DNA of 7,173 nucleotides from Planctomycetales bacterium (GTDB lineage Bacteria > Planctomycetota > Planctomycetia > Pirellulales > Thermoguttaceae), in NCBI GenBank assembly GCA_007122045.1, contig SKJM01000070.1:1-7173 (forward strand), in the 5' to 3' direction. A program made the position numbers and the translations under genes. Positions 1 through 6,300 of the stretch are shown in pieces (the first letter of the stretch is position 1; every line of letters begins with the position of its first letter). Below the pieces are notes generated by a model. That model saw nothing but the letters and a program-made list of their open reading frames with translations, was not told where the DNA came from and searched no databases.

Positions 1-666
1 GAAATCGACAACCTGCGCGTCGCGCGGCACCGGCTCCGCGACCAGCAGGAAGCCGCCTTCCTGGCCATCGCCCGGTACGAAAACCGCATCGACAAGATCG
101 AAAAGCAGCTATTTACCGATCCCTTGACCAAGCTCCGCAACCGGATCGGGCTGGAAGAATTGCTGTGGCAATGGTGGCGGCAGAAGCGGCACCAGGGGAG
201 GCAGATGAGCGCGGCCCTGTTCGACCTGGACGACTACGGGGGGTTGAACGAGCGGCACGGTTCGCTGGTAGGCGACCGGATCCTGTACGAGATTGCGCAG
301 TTCATACTCCGCTCCGTTGGCAAGACCGATACCGTGGCGCGCTATGCCGGCCAACGATTCGCCGTGGTGATGCTCGACGCCGGCCCGCGACAAGCCGCCA
401 AGCTGGCGGAGACCATCCGGCAGAGCATCGAACACCTGGTGTTCCTGCGCGACGGCGCCCCGGTCCGCCTGACCGCGTGTACGGGCGTGACCGAAGTACG
501 GCCGGCCGACGATTACCCCGACGTGTTCAACCGTCTGGAAACGGCCCTGCGGCATGCCAAGCATTGCGGGCCGAACCACGGCAGCGGCTTCACGCCGTCG
601 GACGCCGGCCCGGAGGCGCTCGAATCGCCCGGCTTCGGCATCGAGGACATCGAGATTCCCATTTAG
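1..666 (+). CDS. GGDEF-domain protein with degenerate active site, C-terminal part
   Basis: The frame is open from the first base, so the N-terminus lies outside the window; 221 residues are visible. Residues 1-39 are charged and helical, consistent with a coiled-coil linker. The GGDEF fold then starts at the classic DPLTKLRNR (D40 onward). It continues with FDLDDYGGLNERHG..GD (D75 is the first metal-ligand position, N83 and D92 the guanine-contact positions) and ends with a recognisable ALRHAKHCGPN helix. Active diguanylate cyclases make cyclic di-GMP from two GTP. Here the signature loop reads AGQRF (residues 116-120) instead of GG(D/E)EF. The second metal ligand is Gln118 and the catalytic acidic position is Arg119. 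The RxxD inhibitory site is also lost (GKTD, 107-110). I therefore infer a catalytically dead domain kept for binding or dimerisation. A TPR gene follows 42 bp downstream on the same strand, probably co-transcribed. The family call is firm; the function is unknown. Confidence 0.88.
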   Translation, partial: EIDNLRVARHRLRDQQEAAFLAIARYENRIDKIEKQLFTDPLTKLRNRIGLEELLWQWWRQKRHQGRQMSAALFDLDDYGGLNERHGSLVGDRILYEIAQFILRSVGKTDTVARYAGQRFAVVMLDAGPRQAAKLAETIRQSIEHLVFLRDGAPVRLTACTGVTEVRPADDYPDVFNRLETALRHAKHCGPNHGSGFTPSDAGPEALESPGFGIEDIEIPI

Positions 667-696
667 CCAACGCTCCCGACGCCCCCGGCCCTTGAC

Positions 697-702
697 AAGG
701 TG
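697..702 (+). promoter_or_regulatory. Ribosome binding site for the TPR gene
   Basis: AAGGTG lies six bases before the ATG at 709. It resembles a Shine-Dalgarno core and decides the start. The alternative GTG at 700 lies inside this motif and has no purine-rich sequence of its own upstream, so the ATG is preferred. Confidence 0.55.
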
Positions 703-708
703 CATACC

Positions 709-2046
709 ATGTTCGACGAAACCGACCTCCTGCAGCGCGGTATCGCCCTGGCGGAGAAACACGATTACGACCAGGCCATCGAGCGGTTCGACGAGGCACT
801 GCGGCTGAACCCCAAGTACACCGAGGCCTATTTCAGCCGGGGCAACGCGTACGAGGCCAAGGGCCAGTACGACAACGCCATTGCCGACTACAACGAGGTG
901 TTGCGTTACAGCGCCCGGGAGCCGGCGGCGTACTACAACCGCGGCTCGTCGCATGCGAAGAAGGGCGATCGCATCCAGGCCATCGCCGATTACGACCAGG
1001 CCATCCGCCTGAAGCCCGACTATGCCAAGGCGTTCTATAACCGCGGCTTCGCCTACTTCAAGGAAGGGAAGCTCGACCGCGCCGTTGCGGATTACACCGC
1101 AGCCGTCGAGCACGACCCGAACGATGCCGATGCCTTCGTCGCCCGGGGGCTCGTCCACGCCATCCGCGGCGACCTGGAGGCGGCCGTGACCGATTACGAC
1201 CGGGCCATCGCCCTGGACCCCGACCACGTCAAGGCGCACGGCAATCGCGGCAACGCCTTCGAGAAGCAGGGCGATCTGGCCGCGGCCGTCGCCGAGTACG
1301 GCGAAGTGATCCGCGTTGCGCCGAACGACGCCAAGGCGCACGCCAACCGGGCCATCGCCTTTTTCAAGCAGGGCAAATACGATAAGGCCGTCGCCGACTA
1401 CACCGAGGCGATCCGATTCAGTCCGAAAAACGCGAAGTACCTGGTCAGCCGCGGTCTGGCGTACTCGAAGCAACGCCAGACCGACAAGGCCATTGCCGAC
1501 TTCAGCGAGGCGATCCGGCTCGAGCCGCGCCTGGTCGACGCCTACGTCTCGCGGGGCATTGCCCGCGCCGCCAAGGGCGACCGCGACGGCGCCATCGAGG
1601 ACCACACCCGGGCCGTCGACCTCGATCCCGCCTGCACGAAGGCCTACTACAATCGGGCCCAGGTTTACGGCCTGATGGGCCAGCTTGACCGGGCCCTGGC
1701 CGACTATATGCGGGTGATCGAAGTGTTGCCCGACGACGCCCGCGCATACTGCCATCGCGGCGTGATCTTCACGCGGAAGAAGGAACTCGACCTGGCCGTG
1801 GCCGACTTCGGCAAGTCGATCGACCTCGACCCGGCCTATCCCCGCCCCTACTACAACCGCGGCCTGGTGCGCATCGTGCAGGGCGACCCGCGGAACGCCG
1901 TGGCCGACTTCACCCGCGCCATCGAACTCGATCCGGACTACGCCATCGCCTACTACAACCGGGGCGTCGCCTACCGGCGACTGGGCGAGAAAGCACCGGC
2001 GGCACGGGACTTCCAGCGTGCCAAGAGCCTCGGGGCGTCACCGTGA
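709..2046 (+). CDS. Tetratricopeptide repeat protein, 13 tandem TPRs and nothing else
   Basis: The product has 445 residues and consists entirely of TPR units. The first covers about residues 5-37. Twelve more, each exactly 34 residues, fill 38-445 with no insertion, deletion or linker. A typical unit reads AYYNRGxAYxxxGxxDxAI, then ADYxxAIxLDPxY, with the usual TPR positions (small residue at 8, Gly/Ala at 15 and 20-27, Pro at 32). There is no signal peptide, membrane segment or enzymatic domain, so it is predicted cytoplasmic. TPR solenoids bind peptides or proteins; thirteen repeats would make more than one superhelical turn. The partner is not indicated by the sequence, but the degenerate GGDEF protein just upstream is a candidate because the genes are 42 bp apart on one strand. 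The start is the ATG with an AAGGTG site. The gene ends seven bases before a repeat-rich element shared with the convergent GNAT gene. Confidence 0.93.
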   Translation: MFDETDLLQRGIALAEKHDYDQAIERFDEALRLNPKYTEAYFSRGNAYEAKGQYDNAIADYNEVLRYSAREPAAYYNRGSSHAKKGDRIQAIADYDQAIRLKPDYAKAFYNRGFAYFKEGKLDRAVADYTAAVEHDPNDADAFVARGLVHAIRGDLEAAVTDYDRAIALDPDHVKAHGNRGNAFEKQGDLAAAVAEYGEVIRVAPNDAKAHANRAIAFFKQGKYDKAVADYTEAIRFSPKNAKYLVSRGLAYSKQRQTDKAIADFSEAIRLEPRLVDAYVSRGIARAAKGDRDGAIEDHTRAVDLDPACTKAYYNRAQVYGLMGQLDRALADYMRVIEVLPDDARAYCHRGVIFTRKKELDLAVADFGKSIDLDPAYPRPYYNRGLVRIVQGDPRNAVADFTRAIELDPDYAIAYYNRGVAYRRLGEKAPAARDFQRAKSLGASP

Positions 2047-2048
2047 CG

Positions 2049-2065
2049 GCCGTTACATCTTCCGG
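2049..2065. repeat. Left copy of a 17-bp direct repeat
   Basis: gccgttacatcttccgg matches 16 of 17 bases at 2192-2208, where the same sequence forms the last codons and stop of the leftward GNAT gene. Read leftward, this copy would also spell CRKM-stop, against YRKM-stop in the gene. The two copies bracket the palindromic element, as a target-site duplication would. Confidence 0.7.
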
Positions 2066-2085
2066 CAACCGTTCACGGGCCGGCC

Positions 2086-2162
2086 GGGGACTGGTCCATT
2101 TTTCGGCCAAGAGACGGTTTTTTTCCAGAGAAAGACGATGACCGAAAAATGGACCTGTCCCC
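2086..2162. repeat. Long inverted repeat (REP/MITE-like), possible bidirectional terminator
   Basis: The arms at 2086-2106 and 2142-2162 are 21 bp each and complementary except for one T-T mismatch (2092/2156). They enclose a 35-nt loop. The left arm begins GGGGACTGGTCC and ends ATTTTTCGG; the right arm is its complement. Each arm carries its own small palindrome, ggac-2-gtcc (2088-2097 and 2151-2160). Further out, GGCCGG at 2078-2083 can pair with CCGGCC at 2166-2171 across an uneven gap. A run of seven T lies in the loop (2118-2124). The element fills the gap between two convergent genes, where a hairpin could stop transcription from both sides. The form resembles REP-type palindromic elements mobilised by IS200-like transposases, but no such transposase is in the window. 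That origin is inference. Confidence 0.75.
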
Positions 2163-2174
2163 CTACCGGCCGAA

Positions 2175-2187
2175 GGGGACAGTCCCC
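2175..2187. repeat. Perfect GGGGAC-A-GTCCCC palindrome
   Basis: Six-base arms around one central A lie 12 bases from the larger inverted repeat and 8 bases beyond the GNAT stop codon. It shares the GGGGAC/GTCCCC word with both arms of that repeat, so it is probably a further unit of the same composite element. Confidence 0.7.
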
Positions 2188-2191
2188 ATGA

Positions 2192-2208
2192 GCCGTTACA
2201 TTTTCCGG
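2192..2208. repeat. Right copy of the 17-bp direct repeat, inside the GNAT 3' end
   Basis: gccgttacattttccgg matches 2049-2065 at 16 of 17 bases, offset 143 bp. It contains the GNAT stop codon (2196-2198) and its last four sense codons, so this copy is presumably the original and the left copy the duplicate. Confidence 0.7.
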
Positions 2209-3146
2209 TACACGATGCCTTGCCCGACTTGCTCGAACCCGAGCTTGCGGTACATGCCCAGGGCATGCGCGTTGTGCTGCATGGTTTGTGCTTCGACGAC
2301 GGTAATGCCCTGGCGCCCGAACTGCCGGAACGCCTCGCTGAGGAGGAACACGGCGAGGCCGCGGCGCCTCAGGGCCGGGTCGACGAACAGATCGACCAAC
2401 CCGGTCCGGCGGCCGACCCCTCCCGATCCGATCGGCTCCATGGCGCGGAAGGTGGCGGTTGCCACCGCCGGCCCGCCTGCCCGGGGAACCACCTCGAACC
2501 GGGTCAGGTCGAAATCGCCCAGGGTGCAGGCTTCCCACCAGTCGCAGGGCAGGGCGTCGGAGGTCACCTCGACGACCATCTGCCGGCGGAGTTGCATCTG
2601 GCGGCGATCGAATGGGACCTCGAAGTCGGCCAGACCGCGGCGCAGCAGCACAGTGCGGTCGATCTCACGGTAGCCGCGGGCGAGGAACAGCTTGCAAACC
2701 TCCTGGTCCGTCGCCAGTATGCCCGGCAGCTCGCTGCCGCCGTACAGGCCGGTGTAGAAGGGATTGAGCGGGCCAATGCCTCCCCCGTACAGGACTTTCG
2801 CACCCCTTCCGCGAAGGTACTGCTCGCACCGTGCGAGGAGTTCAGCCGGTACGGTGCTTCCCTCATATTCGGGATTCACCACCACCACGCAGGTGACGCC
2901 CATGGCCGTGTCGATGTCGTTGCGGGCTTCATTCGGCCCGAAGCCGGCGTGCGCAAACCCCACGGGCCGGCCGTCGTCGAAGGCCAGGACTAGCCCCTCA
3001 TGGTCGAAATAAATCTTCGAAAAGACCAACTGTTGGATCAAGTCGGCCGACACCGGTTGCGTGAGTCCGGGCTGGCCGGCCCGGGAACGCCAGATGGCCG
3101 CGACGGCGGGCGGGTCGGTGTTGCGAAACGCTCGGTAGTGGATCAT
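2196..3146 (-). CDS. Tandem GNAT-fold N-acetyltransferase
   Basis: The product has 316 residues and two GNAT-type halves. The C-terminal half (about 190-316) has the acetyl-CoA signature: beta strand LVDLFVDP (250-257), then RRRGLA (260-265) as the pyrophosphate-binding loop, then the NAHALGMYRKLGFEQVG segment (292-308) that closes the fold. The N-terminal half (about 3-160) has the same outline (VVVVNPEYEGSTVPAELL at 87-104, KLFLARGYREI at 142-152) but lacks the R-x-x-G-x-G/A loop, so it is probably structural or regulatory. Such proteins transfer acetyl from acetyl-CoA to an amine; the substrate cannot be read from the sequence. The start is the ATG at 3146 because MIHYRAFRNTDPP begins the first GNAT strand. 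The frame stays open upstream, but that stretch reads like non-coding sequence and runs into the upstream gene. No clear Shine-Dalgarno site precedes the ATG. The gene lies 155 bp downstream of the lyase-like gene on the same strand and converges on the TPR gene. Confidence 0.88.
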   Translation of the reverse strand: MIHYRAFRNTDPPAVAAIWRSRAGQPGLTQPVSADLIQQLVFSKIYFDHEGLVLAFDDGRPVGFAHAGFGPNEARNDIDTAMGVTCVVVVNPEYEGSTVPAELLARCEQYLRGRGAKVLYGGGIGPLNPFYTGLYGGSELPGILATDQEVCKLFLARGYREIDRTVLLRRGLADFEVPFDRRQMQLRRQMVVEVTSDALPCDWWEACTLGDFDLTRFEVVPRAGGPAVATATFRAMEPIGSGGVGRRTGLVDLFVDPALRRRGLAVFLLSEAFRQFGRQGITVVEAQTMQHNAHALGMYRKLGFEQVGQGIVYRKM

Positions 3147-3184
3147 CGAGTGGTGAAACCGCGGGATTCGGCCGGAAGTAGTAC

Positions 3185-3213
3185 AGGATACGTTCTTTCG
3201 CGGATTGCCACAA
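3185..3213 (-). promoter_or_regulatory. Possible promoter for the GNAT gene
   Basis: On the minus strand TTGTGG (3213-3208) is followed after 17 bases by TATCCT (3190-3185), about 39 bases before the GNAT start codon. The match to a sigma-70-type promoter is partial (3/6 and 4/6), though the spacing is ideal. It is the best candidate in the gap and would allow GNAT transcription independent of the upstream gene. Confidence 0.28.
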
Positions 3214-3256
3214 CGGCTACGCGGCCTCCCCACATGAAGCATCATGGCCGCGTCCC

Positions 3257-3290
3257 GGCGCCGCACTCCCCCGCACCGCTCGGCGGCGCC
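3257..3290 (-). terminator. Possible GC-rich hairpin after the lyase-like gene
   Basis: Perfect 8-bp arms ggcgccgc (3257-3264) and gcggcgcc (3283-3290) enclose an 18-nt loop, 11 bases downstream of the lyase-like stop codon. No T-run follows, so this is at best an atypical terminator or an RNA-end stabilising hairpin; chance in GC-rich DNA is possible. Confidence 0.3.
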
Positions 3291-3301
3291 TGCGCAACCG
3301 G

Positions 3302-6300
3302 TCACTCCAAGGGCCGTGCCTCCAGGGTGAGCCCCACCTCGGCCAGGTCGGCCAGCAGGCGAGGCGCGGACCGATAGTATTGCGAGAACCCTTTTCCGTA
3401 GCTGGAGCCGCCGGCCCCGAGCGACAGCCCCGTCGTCAGCAGGTCGAGGAACACCTCGTCGCCCGTCCAGCGATACGCCCGCGCAATCCCCTCGGCGTAC
3501 ATGGGAATGATGCCCGAACGGTAACGCATTTCCGGGCAACTCGTGTACCGGAAGCCGTGGGTTTCGGTCGAATAGAACTCATCGACCACGTACCGGGCGC
3601 CCAGGATGATGGCCTCCCGGACGTCCGGGTCCTGGGTGACGTCGTGGTAGTACGTCATGCCGGTCAGCAGGATGGTGACCATGAACCCGGCGTTGCCCCG
3701 GTGCCGCGGCTCGCAATGGCAGTGGCCGGGCACCATCATGCGGGTCCATCCGCCATGCTGGTGGGTGCGGCCGGCCCGCTTCTGGTCTTCGGGCAATTCG
3801 CGCGGTTCGGTGTCCTGCGTTTCGAGCACGCGGTCCATCACAATCTCGGCGGCGTTGAGGTAATACGGGTCGTTCGTGGCCGCCAGGGCCGAGGCCAGCA
3901 TGACCAGGTGCCAGCCGGGCACCCGGGCACTGGTCCAGTCGTACGGGCGGGAAAGCTCGCGGTTGGTGAAATAGTCGGCCACGGCCATGCCGGTTTCCAA
4001 CGACCGCCGATCGCCGGTGAGGAAATAGTGCTCGAAGTGGCCTTCGGTCCAGGCGTGGCCGATGCCGCCGCCGGCGCGGGGGATGCCCAGCGTGTCGGGC
4101 ACCGGCTCGTCGTAGTACCCGCCCACGTGGCCCATCTGATGCACGTACACCAGGCCCACGTCGGCGCCGCCGGGCGACCCGTGCACCGTGTCGACGTCGC
4201 GGTTGTGAAGCTGCGCGGCCTCGCCCAGGAAGAACGCTTCCGGGTTGCCCGAGCGGATGTACTCCAGGAAAAACGCATGCTGGGTGTCGTATTCGACGTT
4301 GCCCCAGTTCACCCGGCGCTCGCCGTACCAGTCGCCGTAGTTCATCATGCCGTAGTCGCGCTGGCGCTCGCGGCGGGCGAGGTAGGCCCGAATGTTCCGG
4401 TCCACCGCCTCCTCGTAGGCGGGGAACCGCTGTTCGTCGCGCGGGGCCACGTGGTAGAACGCCAAACTGTCGCAGTACCACGCCGGCTCGGCGGTCAACA
4501 GTAGCGGCCGCTGGAAGATTTCAGCGCGGGCGGCGGCCCCGGGGCCGAAGTCGAGCAGCAACTCGTGGGTCTTTGCCATGCCCCGCTTGATGGTGTACGT
4601 GCCGTCGCGCAGGTAGTAGTAAAGCTGATGGCCTTCCTTCTCGAACGGGAACGCGTCGTACAGGCCAGCCTCGAACGCGGGGCACAGGTCCACCCGCACG
4701 CCCTCGGCGGTGACCTGAAATCCCTTCGGGTAGTTCTGCCAGAAATCGCGTACCGCCACGGCCGCCATCCCGCCCTCGGCCACCAGGCCGCCGACGATCC
4801 GCCCTTCCACCGGCTCGCCGCCGGAGGGAAGGAACTCGTCGTCGAACCGCTGCCACACGCTCTCGCCGGATTCAAGCGACAGCGGCTCTCCCTCGACCAG
4901 CGGCGCCTGCCACGCGGCGCCGGGCATCGGCGCGACGAGGCTCAGGCGTTCCACGTCGGCAAACTGCGCCGACTGCCGGGTTTCCAGCGTGGTGCGGGAG
5001 ACCTCGTCGGGAAGCGTGTTGATGAAGGTATGGTACACCCGCACGAAAGGACGGCCGCGCCACGCCTCGATCCGCTGCTCGATGCGGAAGCTCGTGGCGC
5101 CGTCCTCGGCCGCCAGATCGCCCGCCGTCTTCACCACGAGGCGCACCGGCCCGTTCTCCTCGATGGTCGTATCGGCGTCGGCCAGCGCGCTGGTGAACTT
5201 CCGGCCGGCGCCGTCGACCAGTTCGGTCGCCAGCGGCCCGCCCGGCCCGACAAGCTGCCCGTGCGCGTCGACCTGAAGCTCGATCGCGCCGGTGTCGATT
5301 CGGACCGCGCCGTCCCGCTCGGCGGCCATGGGGGCGGGTTCCGCGGTTTCGGCCGAACGGCTCACCTCGCGGCCGAACTCCAGGTGGTACTCGGCGGTCT
5401 CGCCGGCGGCCACGTCGGCCAGCACGCTCACGAGCAGCCACTTGATGGAGCCGTCGGGCCAAGTGCCCAACGGAGTGAACTGGGCGGCCACTTTCTCGCC
5501 GCCGCGCACGAGCCGCACGTGGCGTTCGGTAGCCAGCGCGCCTTGGGGGAATGGGATGCCCCCGGTGACGGGCCAGTCCACCGCGTCCACGTCGTGCCAG
5601 TTGCGTACCGCGAGCGGCACCCGCGTTATTCCTTCCCGGGTGGGCGGCGGCGTGATGCCGGCCGCGGTGAACTCGATGGTGGTGCCGTAGTACGGGCTGC
5701 CGTCGGGTGCGGTGCCCACGCCGCGCCCGTGGTACGTCACCCCCGGCGCCAGTCCCTCGAGCCGGGCGCGATGCACCAGCCGCGTGCAGTCTTCGACGGC
5801 CGTTTCGCCAAAGTCGGCCGTGCGGCCGTATTCGAACCGGCTGTCCGAAGGCCAGGTGGTGGTCCACGACATCCACACCTCGCCCTCGGTGTTCACCGGC
5901 GCGATCCAGCGGGTGTTTTCAACCCGGTACTCCACTTGGCGCGGCTCGGGCGCGTCGGGCATCAGCAGCAGGTAGCCGACGCCGTGCCGGCGGCCGCTCC
6001 CCACGGCTTCCAGGGTGACGGCATCGCCGGCCTTCAGGTCGCGCGGCGCGTCGAGGTAGTAGATGCCATGACGCCGGATGCCGGCGCCCACGACGGCCAC
6101 GCCGGCCGGTTCGTCGTTGAGATGAATGACAATCCGCTGGTCGCTCCCGTCGTCGTACATCAGGAACCCAACGTGGTAGCGCCCCGGCTGCGCGACGTGA
6201 TGTCGCGCCCGGGCTGCGTCCTGGACCCTCCGCAGGTGCCCGAACCGCTGCGACGTGAACCGATCGACCTCGAAACCGTCGAGTTCCAGTTCATCGTAGC

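Noticed and set aside
692..697. A perfect TTGACA before the TPR gene as a -35 box
   Set aside because: The matching -10 position falls at about 715-720, inside the coding sequence, and reads acgaaa. The motif overlaps the ribosome binding site and is probably chance.
700..708. GTG at 700 as start of the TPR protein
   Set aside because: The GTG is part of the AAGGTG ribosome binding site for the ATG at 709 and has no such site of its own.
109..1755. A 548-codon open frame on the minus strand opposite the GGDEF and TPR genes
   Set aside because: It spans two unrelated genes, its sequence is a repetitive mirror of the TPR periodicity (V/G/L-rich), and its openness follows from GC-rich codons with a strict 34-residue repeat. 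No domain is recognisable and the opposite-strand genes are clear.
2049..2208. A CRISPR-like or tandem repeat array
   Set aside because: There are only two copies of the 17-mer, with no regular spacers. The structure is a palindromic element between flanking direct repeats, not an array.
2053..2538. A 161-codon minus-strand frame across the palindromic element and the GNAT 3' half
   Set aside because: It lies out of frame with the well-supported GNAT gene, crosses its stop region and has no recognisable domain. Only its last codons are of note, because they come from the duplicated GNAT end.
3147..3539. N-terminal extension of the GNAT frame to 3539, or a start at 3245
   Set aside because: The upstream part overlaps the end of the lyase-like gene, has out-of-frame style composition, and the GNAT fold clearly begins at MIHYRAF (3146).
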